Positions 48,705 to 58,800 of a DNA stretch of 64,000 nucleotides are shown here, piece by piece. The stretch comes from Barthelona sp. PAP020 (taxonomy: Eukaryota > Metamonada: BaSk clade): positions 1-64,000 of the forward strand of contig JARQWU010000004.1 of the NCBI GenBank assembly GCA_040182905.1, given 5' to 3'. The notes under the pieces are model-generated. The model was given only the letters and a program-made list of their open reading frames with translations, was not told where the DNA came from and searched no databases. Made by a program: the position numbers and the translations under genes. Within the stretch, counting starts at the first letter, position 1. Each line of letters opens with the position of its first letter.

Positions 48705-48886
48705 ATATTCAAAGTTAAAAATTAAATGAACATTTTTTTTTGTTTTTCAAAAAAAAACCGTTTTATTCATATATTTGGATGTATAAAAACTTTTCTTTGA
48801 TAAGAATAGAATTGCACAAAAAAAAAGGAGTTTAATAAAAAAAAACAAACTTATCAAAATTCTTTTTATGTGGTCAAATATTCATT
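48705..48886. promoter_or_regulatory. Bidirectional promoter region, dynein/Plus3 protein
   Basis: 182 bases between the divergent start codons. ATTCATTATG surrounds the Plus3 start, consistent with an initiator very near the ATG. The rest is A/T homopolymer-rich. Confidence 0.35.
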
Positions 48887-49777
48887 ATGAATGAATCAGA
48901 ATTTGTAATTGATGAAAAAGTACGTAATATTGATTTTTATAATTTGCAACAATTGACATTTTCAAGAAAAATATTATTGGATTTGTATTTGAAAGAAAAC
49001 TTTTCTACTTTAGTTCCTGGATTATTTTGTAAAATTTATTATGAAGAAGAATATCATATTGCAAATATTATTGAAGTTTTGCAAATTCAAAATGGTTATC
49101 TAATGAATGATGATATTGTTTTTAAGGTATTGAAAGTGAAAGTTGATGAACGAAAATCTCCATTTTTGATTTCCTTTGCTTCTGTATCCGATAAACCTAT
49201 TTCTACACTTGATTACAATAAAACCGAATTAAATTTACCTAGAAAAGAAGATTTAATTGAAAAAATGAGAATTTTTGTGGAACATTATCCCGAAATTTTG
49301 ATATATTACAAACAGTTTTATGGTTTTGATTCAAAAGATTTATTCTTTTTTGATTTAGAGTTATTTAAGGATTTACCAACAGACTATAAGCATAAAGTGT
49401 TCAGGTCTAATGATTCGAATACAAATCTATGGATAAATGCGGGATTAAACAAAGGTAGGGGAAGACCACCCAAAGAGATTCCTTGGAATTATGTTTTGGA
49501 TCAAATATCAAAAGAAGTTTCATTATCAGCAATTGCCCGTGAAATAGGTGTTACTTTGTTAACTTTGAAAAAAAGATTAATCTCAGAACATCCTGAATTG
49601 TTTGAAAATCTTCCTCAAAAGGATGAAGAAGATGTAGATGTGAATATTATGGATATTGATCAAGTTCTTGAAGATATTGATAATTATTCTGATGATACTG
49701 TTGATTCAGGTGCAGATTCAGATGTTGATGAATTAGAAACAACTGATATTTCCAATAAATATGATGATATTTTTTAG
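48887..49777 (+). CDS. Plus3-like domain protein with AT-hook and helix-turn-helix
   Basis: 296 residues. Residues ~15-115 follow the Plus3 domain of Rtf1: LTFSRKILLDLYL helix, then the beta-barrel GLFCKIYYEEEYHIANIIEV and VFKVLKVKV, with a final ISFASVSD strand. In the Paf1 complex this domain binds phosphorylated Spt5. Residues 190-196 are a GRGRPPK AT-hook (minor-groove DNA binding). Residues ~202-231 (DQISKEVSLSAIAREIGVTLLTLKKRL) form a resolvase/psq-like helix-turn-helix. The C-terminus is acidic. A nuclear transcription-elongation or chromatin role is likely; the combination of modules is not one I recognise. It is not full Rtf1, being too short and lacking flanking regions. Confidence 0.55.
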   Translation: MNESEFVIDEKVRNIDFYNLQQLTFSRKILLDLYLKENFSTLVPGLFCKIYYEEEYHIANIIEVLQIQNGYLMNDDIVFKVLKVKVDERKSPFLISFASVSDKPISTLDYNKTELNLPRKEDLIEKMRIFVEHYPEILIYYKQFYGFDSKDLFFFDLELFKDLPTDYKHKVFRSNDSNTNLWINAGLNKGRGRPPKEIPWNYVLDQISKEVSLSAIAREIGVTLLTLKKRLISEHPELFENLPQKDEEDVDVNIMDIDQVLEDIDNYSDDTVDSGADSDVDELETTDISNKYDDIF

Positions 49778-49942
49778 TATCTGTGTAATAGTCAGTTTGT
49801 GAAATAAAATTTTAGTTTTTTCATTTTTATTATTGTTATCATTATTTTGAACTTTTCAAGATTCTTATTCAAAAGTTTTTGATATGACTAAATAAACAAT
49901 GAAGGATTGTTTGAGATGTTCATTTTTTTTTATTTCTTTATT

Positions 49943-50848
49943 ATGAAAACAACCTTTACAATCCTTTTTTTGGCTTTCATTATTGGAGTTCATTCATATA
50001 TACAAGCTCCATCTATTGACCAATGTTCGATTAAATGTGCAAATCATCAAGATTGTGGTGGGCTATGTGGTAAATGCGGAGATGCTGGACAATGCGTACC
50101 TATTGATGAACATATGGAATTTTCAATGTATTATATGACAACACCTTTATTTAAATCATTATTTCCTGGTTCTGCTGTTTTTTTAAAAGGTATTGAATCG
50201 TTACATGCTGCTATTGGTTTTGTATATAATGATTCAGTTTCTTATTGTTTAGAATTTCTTCCAAATACAATCATTAATTCTTTATTTCCCAATGATCCTT
50301 CCAATCCTAATTTTGATCTTAGTGCAGAAGTTGTACATGATTTTTATATTAAGAATGAATTTAGACAGAAAACATTTTTGACTAAAATTGGTTGGAAAAG
50401 TTTTCTTGAACTTTTTAACAAAAAGTTTGAAGAATTTGCACCATATTACAATTTGATGGATATTTCTATCCAGGGCAATACCATTATTTCATCTCATAAT
50501 GGTCAAGATTTTGCTTTAGCTGTTTTAGAAGCTGGCAAAGAACTTGATTTTAAATACGCAGTTGATTATGTTTATTTGGATAAATTATCGCTTTTAGGCA
50601 GTACATTTGAAGAATTATCACTTACAAATGTTCGTGATCTTTCCATTGCTGTTGATTATTATACTGCCGTTGAAGATGCTTTTGATACAAATACATTTAT
50701 CAATGTTATTGAAAATATTACTGAAAACGTTTCTCATGGAAGGATGGTATGTGTTTTTTATTCAAATACTTTGAAAAAAAACATTTATGTTGCTTTGGTT
50801 CCTGAATTTCCAGTAATTGATAATAGTTCCATTCAATCATTTATTTAA
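49943..50848 (+). CDS. Secreted/lysosomal CLN5-like protein with N-terminal Cys-rich module
   Basis: 301 residues. The ATG at 49943 gives a clean signal peptide (MKTTFTILFLAFIIGVHS); an upstream ATG at 49916 would add only a Phe-rich leader. A Cys-rich segment follows (CSIKCANHQDCGGLCGKCG...C). The body starts MEFSMYYMTTPLF, then LHAAIGFVYNDSVSYCLEF and later NGQDFALAVLEAGKEL. The His-x-x-x-Gly-Phe strand and the later helix are placed like those of CLN5, the lysosomal bis(monoacylglycero)phosphate synthase/thioesterase with a papain-like fold. The helix that carries the catalytic Cys in CLN5 has Asp/Phe here, so activity is doubtful. Secretion is well supported; the CLN5 link is tentative. 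Confidence 0.5.
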   Translation: MKTTFTILFLAFIIGVHSYIQAPSIDQCSIKCANHQDCGGLCGKCGDAGQCVPIDEHMEFSMYYMTTPLFKSLFPGSAVFLKGIESLHAAIGFVYNDSVSYCLEFLPNTIINSLFPNDPSNPNFDLSAEVVHDFYIKNEFRQKTFLTKIGWKSFLELFNKKFEEFAPYYNLMDISIQGNTIISSHNGQDFALAVLEAGKELDFKYAVDYVYLDKLSLLGSTFEELSLTNVRDLSIAVDYYTAVEDAFDTNTFINVIENITENVSHGRMVCVFYSNTLKKNIYVALVPEFPVIDNSSIQSFI

Positions 50849-50951
50849 TATTTGGATGTAAATTTGTAATTATGTTTTTTTTTGTTTAGTCAATATACCA
50901 GCAGTTTCAATATATTTAATTTCTTTTTTCTTTTTGAAATATTAGTATTTA

Positions 50952-51422
50952 ATGGGTTTATCCATACTTTTTGTTTGTTTAGGAAATATTTGTCGATCAC
51001 CAACAGCAGAAGGAGTTGCAAAAAACATCCAATCCAATTATCCTTTTGTTGAAAAAATTTCTTCTTCTGGTACTGCTGCACATCATGTTGGTGAATCACC
51101 TGATTCAAGAATGCAACGCTCAGCCAAAAAGAAAGGTATTGATTTGTCCATGTTAAGGGCTTCTCAAGCTAAAAAATCAGATTTCTCAAAATATGATTAT
51201 ATTGTGGCAATGGATTCAAATAATTTTAGGGATTTATCTCATATAAAACCTGATAATTGTCGTGCAAAATTGGTTCAATTATTTGATTATGCTCCAGAAT
51301 TAGGTACAAGAGATTGTCCTGATCCTTGGTATGTTGGAAATTTTGATGAGGTATTTGATATGGTAACCGTAGCTGTTCGAAATTTTTTTGATCATCTTGC
51401 TGAAATGCAACAGTTAAATTGA
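50952..51422 (+). CDS. Low-molecular-weight protein tyrosine phosphatase
   Basis: 156 residues, the full family length. Dephosphorylates phosphotyrosine (and small aryl phosphates) in the cytosol. The P-loop is intact: VCLGNICRSPTAEGV, with nucleophile C9, partner C14 and R15. The general-acid loop DCPDPWYVG carries the Asp-Pro pair, and the C-terminal helix (DEVFDMVTVAVRNFFDHL) is complete. The DYI/DYA tyrosine-containing segments are present. It is transcribed in the same direction as the secreted CLN5-like gene, 103 bp downstream, with no sign of an operon. Confident assignment. Confidence 0.97.
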   Translation: MGLSILFVCLGNICRSPTAEGVAKNIQSNYPFVEKISSSGTAAHHVGESPDSRMQRSAKKKGIDLSMLRASQAKKSDFSKYDYIVAMDSNNFRDLSHIKPDNCRAKLVQLFDYAPELGTRDCPDPWYVGNFDEVFDMVTVAVRNFFDHLAEMQQLN

Positions 51423-51526
51423 GAGTTTCATATTTTTCTTTTTCTTACTAAATATAAAATATATACATCCCTTTCTTATTATGTAGTTGAAAAAAGAAAA
51501 CAAAAAGATACAAAAGTATTTATGGT

Positions 51527-52882
51527 TTAAACTTGCATGTTTTGATTGAAATTAAAGAATGACTCAAATGGATTGCGTTGTTGATTATTGGGTCGTCTTG
51601 AATTAAATCTTGGTTGTGTGTTTCTTTGAAATGGCATTTCACCAAATGGATTCATAGGATTGTTGAATGGGAAATTAGGAAAAGGAAAGTTGGGAAAGTT
51701 GGGTGGAAAAGGGGCATTGCCATCATGATGACCTCTATTTGCTTGTTCTTGTCTTTGATTTCTCTGTTTCATTAAATCATCAATGTGTTCTAAAGCTTTA
51801 TTTGCCAATTCATCCTCAGGATCTAGCTCATTAGCTTTTCCATATCCAAGAGTCAAAGCTTTTGATAATTCCCCCTTTTGTAAATAATTGAACCCTAATC
51901 TTCGAAAAACCTTTGAATTCCTGGGCATTATCTGAGCAGCAATGTTACAATCCTTGATGGACTCATCATATTTTTTGAGATTTGACAAAGCTGCAGCTCT
52001 GTTCAAAAATAATGTTCCATCTTGATCAGGGTCGAGTAATTCAATAGCTTCTGAATAAAGATCAACCGCTCTTTCATACTGACTATTTCTCATTGCATCA
52101 TTTGCCTGCTTTTTAAGCTCATTTGACTGTTTAATCTTCTTAGCATTATTTATGTCTTCTTCAGAAGGAGCTTGATCAAACTGTTCAAAATCAACCGCAG
52201 GCAATACACATTCCCCAGATTCCATCATACTATCTGGTATTTCGACATCTTCAAGTGGTTGTTCCAATATAGACATGATGTTCAATCTGCTTTCTTCCGT
52301 CTTTTGAGATAGCACCTCAATCGTTTTATCAATAGTCTCTATTGTTCCTTGTAATTCTACGATTTTAACCAAAGCTTTATCTGCTTCTTTATTAAGAATA
52401 TTATATTCTTTCGTAAAATTCCCTTTAGCAGAAGAAGATATGTCCTTAGAGACAAGTAAATCAGCCAAATATATTTTTCTTTCGTTATGATTGCATAAAA
52501 GCATTTCTAGTTCATCCAATTCACACATCTTTTTTTCTTTTGCATGCAAATAGTATACAAGTGCTCTTCGATTGGTAATAAACATTTCTAACTTACCAGG
52601 TGCATTGTTTTCTGCATTGTGTTTGCTTGAAATCTTACTAGCTTGAGATTTTTGTGCTTCTTGTTCTTCATGTAATTGCTTTTTAAAAGCTTCAATTACA
52701 TCTCTCAACACAGTATTAGGCTTTAATTGATTCGCATATAATGGTTTTCGAGTAATTGGACAAGTATTAGATTGTTTTAACCAATCTTCAATACTATTTC
52801 GACTAAAAGTATGACCATATGGTGTAATTACAGGGTCTTCCAAATAATCATAGGTGATTGGATCTCTTAATAACTCTTCCAT
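51527..52882 (-). CDS. U-box E3 ligase with C-terminal TPR repeats (inverted CHIP layout)
   Basis: 451 residues. Residues 1-75 are a U-box: DPITYDYLEDPVITPYGHTF, RNSIEDWL, CPITRKPL, LKPNTVLRDVIEAF, which recruits E2 enzymes. Residues ~90-225 are predicted coiled coil. Residues ~258-365 hold three TPRs in the SGT/CHIP style (KQANDAMRNSQYERAVDLYSEAIELL, LNRAAALSNLKKYDESIKDC). The tail is Asn/Pro/Phe-rich. In CHIP the TPRs, which hold Hsp70/Hsp90 C-termini, come first and the U-box last; here the order is reversed. A chaperone-linked ubiquitin ligase is a reasonable inference. ATG at 52882 is preceded by TTTTCA. Divergent from Spt4, 172 bp apart. Confidence 0.88.
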   Translation of the reverse strand: MEELLRDPITYDYLEDPVITPYGHTFSRNSIEDWLKQSNTCPITRKPLYANQLKPNTVLRDVIEAFKKQLHEEQEAQKSQASKISSKHNAENNAPGKLEMFITNRRALVYYLHAKEKKMCELDELEMLLCNHNERKIYLADLLVSKDISSSAKGNFTKEYNILNKEADKALVKIVELQGTIETIDKTIEVLSQKTEESRLNIMSILEQPLEDVEIPDSMMESGECVLPAVDFEQFDQAPSEEDINNAKKIKQSNELKKQANDAMRNSQYERAVDLYSEAIELLDPDQDGTLFLNRAAALSNLKKYDESIKDCNIAAQIMPRNSKVFRRLGFNYLQKGELSKALTLGYGKANELDPEDELANKALEHIDDLMKQRNQRQEQANRGHHDGNAPFPPNFPNFPFPNFPFNNPMNPFGEMPFQRNTQPRFNSRRPNNQQRNPFESFFNFNQNMQV

Positions 52883-53054
52883 TGAAAAAAAATTTCTTTA
52901 GAAAAGATTTTCAGGGTTTTCGCAAATGCAAGCAAATGAAAGCAGATTTTTACTTCATTCCAAAAAAATTAAATCTTTAATAATATTTTGTTTTTTTTTA
53001 ACAACATGAAGATAAAGAATGAAAACAATATTGTAATTTTTTTCTTTCACAAAA
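52883..53054. promoter_or_regulatory. Bidirectional promoter region, U-box-TPR/Spt4
   Basis: 172 bases between divergent starts. Both genes have TTTCA within eight bases of the ATG (TTTCAATG and TTTCACAAAAATG), suggesting initiator elements and very short 5' leaders on both sides. Confidence 0.45.
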
Positions 53055-53405
53055 ATGTCCGAAAGTACCAGTATGATTGATAGTATGGTTCCAACCAGTG
53101 TTAAAAACATGTATTGTTGCAAAATTTGTGGTTTGGTCAAAAATTTTGGACAATTTCAAAATTATGGATGTGAAAATTGTTCTCAATATGGAGTTGAAAT
53201 TACCGAAGGATTTTTGACACGTAATTTTGAAGGTGTTGTAGCTTTAATGAATCCTTCAATTTCTTGGGTTGGTAAATACAAAATTTATGACAACTATGTT
53301 CCTGGTCTTTATGCCTTGGAAATTAATGAAGATCTTAGTCAAAAAGAATTGAATGAAGTTCGTGATTTGGGAATTCCATTTATCAAGCGTGTTGTAACCA
53401 ATTAA
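53055..53405 (+). CDS. SPT4: Transcription elongation factor Spt4
   Basis: 116 residues, the usual length. Spt4 pairs with Spt5 (DSIF) to clamp RNA polymerase II during elongation. The zinc finger is complete: CCKICGLVKNFGQF...GCENC. It is followed by the conserved tail FEGVVALMNPSISWVGKYKIYDNYVPGLYAL with the W-V-x-K motif. The final strand IPFIKRVV is present. The window also carries a Plus3-like protein, a domain that in Rtf1 binds Spt5, but the two genes are 3.3 kb apart and a functional link is only inference. Confidence 0.95.
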   Translation: MSESTSMIDSMVPTSVKNMYCCKICGLVKNFGQFQNYGCENCSQYGVEITEGFLTRNFEGVVALMNPSISWVGKYKIYDNYVPGLYALEINEDLSQKELNEVRDLGIPFIKRVVTN

Positions 53406-53634
53406 TTTTTCAGTTTTTCACTTCATTTAGTCAAATTTATTTTTATTTCGCATTAATCTATTGTTATATAAATATTAAAAAGTATTTTTTGTCTTATTGT
53501 TTCTTATTTCACAATTTTTTATTTCAAAATTTGTTTCAAAACTGATCATTTCAATATTTATGTTTGACCAATTAGTGTGACTAATGTGAATGATTGTATA
53601 ATCCAATATAATAAAAAAAATAAACAATTACTTT

Positions 53635-53957
53635 TTACATAGAAAAAAAAAACTGAGCACATTCGTCAAATAATAAAATACCTGTTTGATTTTTGTCCAA
53701 TTGCTTAATAGCATGCTTTAAATTGCCATTATAACCGACAATTCCACCCAATCTCAAAAATTGCTCGTANNNNNNNNNNNNNNNNNNNNNNNNNNNNNNN
53801 NNNNNNNNNNNNNNNNNNNNNNNNNNNNNNNNNNNNNNNNNATAGGTAACATAAAAACAAAAGATTTGTAACCGATAAAATTGATATATGAAACAATAAA
53901 AGTCCATAATCCAATACCATATAAACCACCAGAAACAACTGTATGAGTTCTTCCCAT
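53635..53957 (-). CDS. Small membrane protein with C-terminal EF-hand-like loop, interrupted by assembly gap
   Basis: ATG at 53957 begins MGRTHTVVSGGLYGIGLWTF, with one or two hydrophobic spans running into the gap at 53770-53841. After the gap an open frame resumes with YEQFLRLGGIVGYNGNLKHA and ends at TAA 53635. It contains DKNQTGILLFDE, a twelve-residue EF-hand-type loop (D1, N3, T5, G6, L8, E12). The two sides are in different frames with the 72 Ns as given, but gap length is often arbitrary. I therefore treat them as one gene; two genes or an intron are possible. The family is not recognised. Confidence 0.45.
53770..53841. other. Assembly gap (72 N)
   Basis: Run of 72 undetermined bases inside the small membrane-protein gene. 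The real length and content are unknown. Confidence 1.
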
Positions 53958-54119
53958 TATAAATACAAAAAAAAAAAATAAATCCAAGCTTGGAAATTTG
54001 CTTCTTTCTAATATGTCCAATTCTTCAAATCAATCAAAAAAACAAAACCTTTAAAAAGAAAAATAGAGACTATTTTATAAACCGAAAATGAATTAAAAAA
54101 AAAAGAACAATAAAAATGA

Positions 54120-55231
54120 CTAAATTGGGTTCTGCATCCTGAAGTGGGCTTTGTTATTGTTGATATCACCAATTTTTAATGAATTGTATGTCTTGTTGAT
54201 CTGATTGTAAATGAATACGCTTGCTTCATGAATTTCATGAGATCTATCATTGAAGTTAACGTTCTTTTGATTGTAATATTGTAAAAGGGATCTTTTACCA
54301 TTGGTAGTGTTACTCATGTTCATATATCTATGGTTGAGTCTGGGATCTTGATATTTAACAAGGCCTTTTCCTAATTTAGCTTGATTAACAGCTGCTTCAG
54401 CTTCATATCGAACACCGCGATGATAAATCTCACTTCCATCGCTAAAAATCAATTTTTGCCCATCCTTAGTCACGCCAACTGGTAAGTTCAATTCAGGCAT
54501 CTCATAATAAACTGATAGTTCGGGATAAGTATCGAAAGATAACATACAATGCCTTTGATCTCTCATATGACTCTGTAATGCTTCTAAAGACCTACCATTT
54601 CTGTAAGAACAACCAACACAACGATGATGAACACAGATTGTTTCCGCAATCCACTCTATCAATCCTTCCAAATCAGTGCAATAATTTAGCATTGGAATCG
54701 TAAAACCATGTGCAGAATACATATGATCCATCCAATCTTCAAAGTTATCAAAAGTTTCAGGGCAAAAGAAACACTGACCATCAATAAGTTCAAATTCTTG
54801 AAAATTATCAAATGGAATTTCTTCAATTGCTTTTTGTATAGCTTCGTCAACAGAAGAAACAACACCAGAAGAAAAAATTTCCTGAGCTTTAGCCATCCTT
54901 GCATTCTTTAAATGCTTTTTAGATTGCATATGATTATTGTAAGATTTTTCTTTCTTGAATGTTTTGTGACATAGACTACATTTGTATTCGGTAGGTAATA
55001 TATTTTTTTCATTTTCTAATAACTGAGCTTGAAAGTCTTCAAATTCTTCTAAAGTCAATGTTAATTCTTTAGTTAATCGTCTCCTTTGATTTTCTTGATG
55101 CCAAAGGCTTTTAAAATGATCCCTTTTTTAGGTTAGTCAAAAAAACATATAAAATGATAAAAATACTGTTGTTCTTTGAGTTCTGAAAACATAACACCAC
55201 AAGAATAGCATTTGTAAGTTTGTGAATCCAT
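54120..55231 (-). CDS. 60S biogenesis factor REI1/ZNF622 family, one intron
   Basis: Exon 1 is 55167-55231, the intron 55123-55166, and exon 2 54120-55122; 355 residues. REI1 acts in cytoplasmic maturation of the 60S subunit, inspecting the peptide exit tunnel and releasing Arx1. Splicing restores the first C2H2 finger: YKCYSCGVMF...ELKEQQDHFKSLWHQEN. The others are CSLCHKTFKKEKSYNNHMQS with H-LK, then the pair CFFCPETFDNFEDWMDHMYSAHGF and CVGCSYRNGRSLEALQSHMRD. The family C-terminal signature LNLPVGVTKDG plus HRGVRY is present. The longest unspliced frame starts only at 55058 at a TTG-type codon and lacks the first finger. Confident. Confidence 0.95.
55123..55166 (-). other. Spliceosomal intron in REI1 (44 nt)
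   Basis: Minus strand: GTATTT start, GACTAAC branch-like motif, AAAAAAG end. It joins CA to GGATCAT (Gln-Asp-His), completing the first zinc finger. Confidence 0.93.
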
Positions 55232-55331
55232 TTTAAATTAGAAAAAATTCTTTCCAAATTTTCACATTTTTCATAATCAAAAATAATAACAAAAATACAA
55301 ACAAATATTTATATAAAAAGGATATCACCTA

Positions 55332-55832
55332 TTAATCATTTTTTTTGGATTTAGAATCTGTTTCTTTTTTGGATTGATTTTCACTTTCATCTTCAACTTT
55401 TTCTTCTTCAATTGCATCATCCATCTCGTTATTCATTTTATAATTTTCATCAACAATAGGTTGAATTGTGTTAGTTATTGTTTCATTAAATTCTTTCCAT
55501 TTCTTTTCTTCTTTCCAAAGTTTATAAACTGAACGCCAAACAACAACATTAATACCTATCAAAGCAAATACTGTTCCTACTAATGTTCTTTGAAGTTTAT
55601 TGCGAATAGTTTTAAAGAATACTTTTGTTGAAAGAAAATACAATAAAATTGGGATTGTAACCAAAAAAAAAGCTTGTTTCACCAAAGCAAGAGGTGGAGG
55701 TCTCATTGGTAATAAATCTTGAGGAAGAAATGGTAAATCTGTATTGTTTGTGGGAATAAAATTGGTATCATTATCATTATCATTACCATTAATAGATTCA
55801 TCATTATTTAAGTTATTTTTTAGTTCTGCCAT
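55332..55832 (-). CDS. VMA21: V-ATPase assembly chaperone VMA21
   Basis: 166 residues. VMA21 assembles the V-ATPase membrane sector in the ER. Two membrane helices are visible (about residues 50-72, KQAFFLVTIPILLYFLSTKVFF, and 82-103, VGTVFALIGINVVVWRSVY), followed by the family YKLWKEEKKW. The protein ends in Lys-Lys-Asn-Asp, a KKXX ER-retrieval signal like the one at the end of yeast Vma21. The N- and C-terminal tails are longer and more acidic than usual (family length about 80-100). The frame opens at TTG; the ATG at 55832, preceded by TTTCA, is used. Confidence 0.82.
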   Translation of the reverse strand: MAELKNNLNNDESINGNDNDNDTNFIPTNNTDLPFLPQDLLPMRPPPLALVKQAFFLVTIPILLYFLSTKVFFKTIRNKLQRTLVGTVFALIGINVVVWRSVYKLWKEEKKWKEFNETITNTIQPIVDENYKMNNEMDDAIEEEKVEDESENQSKKETDSKSKKND

Positions 55833-55895
55833 TGAAATTAACAAAAAAGAAAAAGAAAAAACAACAAAAAATATTTTTTACATACTTCAAATGTA

Positions 55896-58800
55896 TCAAT
55901 TTGATTGCCAAATTGATATTTTGTGATCACTATAAACTTTAATACTGAATTCAACTTCTTTTTGTTTACAATCTTGCATAAAAACCACAATAGAATGCTT
56001 TTTCAAAGAAAGTAACGAAGAAACATTAAAAACAAAGCTGTCTGTTCTTTTTTTGCAAAGTTTAGGCTCGATAACGTATTGAAAAGGTACACTTTTTGAA
56101 ATAGGGATGATATCATGTTTTAGGACGTTTGCAAATAACGGAATAATATCATCATCCCCAAAACAATTCAATTGGGTTATTTCAACGTAGATATCATGAA
56201 ATCGATGAATTTCTTCAATATTTAAAACGAATTGAGGTAGAAATTTAAATATCTCATTTGATGGAGGTGTGTTTCTGTCTTTAAATACACACACATTGCT
56301 GGTTTTAGAATATATGATAGATTCTTGCATGAAATCAAATATAGGCCCCGTGATTATTGCTCTGGTATGCTTAATCAACTCATCATAGGAAATCCAAACC
56401 CCTTTATCTTTATAAAAGGGCGAAATATTTGAATAGGCATCGTCAATGAGATCTGATGACCATCTGTCAGATGATGAAAAAAACACTTTTATATTCTCGT
56501 CTTTAAAGAAACTCTTAATAGAGGCAAATGTTTGTTGAACAGGAATAAGAAAGATCAACTGCTCATATGAATCACGTCTTTGAGATACAGCAGTGATATG
56601 AAACCGTTTTTCCTGATCATCTTTGCATACAAATTCAACAACATTACAATTTGAATATTCTTGCAGATTTGAAGCTTGTTTTAATGATTGATAGATGAAA
56701 GAGGAAAGAAAAGGATTGACGAGATTCCGACGATTGTAGACGTTCTTTTGTGTATTGATTAAAAGTTTTAAAGCAGTAGAAAAGGTGAAATATTTTTGAT
56801 AAATATTCAATGAACCACCAAAGAAAATGATTAAAGCCTTCTCTAAAAGGGGAATTAAAAACGCTTTGGGATTTTTTCTGGAATGGTTTCTTTTCAAATC
56901 GACCACATCATCTATCAAAAGGTATTCTTCCTCCTCATGACAGTAAAGCTTGATCACAAATAAACCATGTTTAAAACTATACCTGATGATATTTTTGAAT
57001 TCCATTTGATAGTAAGCCATAAAATCGATGATTTCTTTCATTGTTTTGTTGGTTATATGTCCGTTTTCTTCGTTAAAGTCATGAATTGTCCCAATAACAC
57101 AATCTTTGTGACGATACACATCTGAAATTTTAATTTTGCCTATACTATCTCTGTTTCTCTCATTTTCTTCATTATTTCTCTGATCTTCATTTTCTTGAGT
57201 ATCAACCACTAAATCTGAAACAACTCCTTTCTGTTGATCTAAACTAAAGACAGTGAGCATATCAAATACATCTAAATCATCGTCTTTATTCATATCTGAA
57301 AGAATAACTTCGTTAAAAAACAAGTGTGATATTCTTTGAAATTCCAAATTGTTGACTGAATAAAGTTTCATAAAATTTTTATTGAAAAATTCATTAAAAC
57401 GATCAAAACCTGCTAAAGCTTCCAAATCTCCTGTATCCTCATAATTTTTCAAATTTTTATGCATTTTGAAAAACTTTATGAAATATTTCAAATATTTCGT
57501 GTATTCATCAACTTCTAAACTTTGAAATAAAAGAATATTCTCTTGAAAAATCATTTCTCTTACCGCATGTTCATTATTGATCAAAGTATCCATTTTATTG
57601 TTTGTATCTGAATCATTAATTTTGGCAACATCCTTGACAAAAAAATTGTCAGCTGTTTCTTCATCAATGACAACATGAATGGGAATATCATACAGTTGTT
57701 CGGTATAATTGTTAGTTGGTAAGGTATGATTATGAACACTGTTGTAAGTTTGAACATTTGGAGAACTAGCATCTGTAAGAGTTGCAGTGTTAAGTGAAGG
57801 GGTGGTTGAAAACAAGTTTTTATAACTAGTATCCATTTGAAGGATAGATGAGTTATCAGATATTGAAATATCTCTAAAGCTTTGTAAATCTAAAGGGATT
57901 AAAGGAAATTCAGCAGTATTTACCACTTGACTTGATAATCTTTTCAAAGTCTTTTGGTAACTCTTAGTGAAACCATAGAAATCTTTCAAAACAATCCAAG
58001 TAACCTTAGCATCTTCTCTAACTTTACTAACATTGAAATTAAATGAACGTTCATGTTTCCATTCTTGTATTAAATGATGTCTATTGGCATTTACACGATT
58101 GGTAATCAAAACCATAATAAAATAAAAGTAATAATGCTTTTCAATCTCCAATTCTAGATTACTGTTAGCAAACAGAGAATGATTTTCTGAAACAAAATCA
58201 CTTTCATCAATCTTAAGTTGACTTTTGTTTAATAAATGATTTTCAAATGTATTTTTTGTATTTTTTGAATTTTCTCTCTTAAAATTTTCAATAAATAATA
58301 ATAAAGCATCAAGTTGTTCATTTTCTTTCTTTGGTTTATTTTTTTGTTTATTCTTGGTGTTCAAATTTGTTTCATAATATTTTTTTTTTGTAAATGCATG
58401 AATTGATTCTAGCATAGATGGAGATTTTACATAGATGGTTGAATCAATCAAATAACTAATAACTTTTTCTAACATTTCAACATTTAATGTCTTACTGATC
58501 TTTTCATTTAAAATCATTGAATCTGTCTTATTAAATAAGGTCATCCAAATGAAACAAGCAGTTGAAATGAAAATCACTAAAATACTGTTGTAATCTCTAT
58601 AAAATACCATTAATTCAACCTTTAATGCAATAAAACAAAACAATATAATATAAACAGCACGATAATAAGCAGAAATATTTCTGATTATCTGATTATTCTT
58701 GAAAAAATAAACAAAAGCATTGAAATCTGTATCGACGTATAATAAATGTTGATTCTTTAAAGAACCTAAATGTCCCAATAATATAACTGGAGAGGATAAA

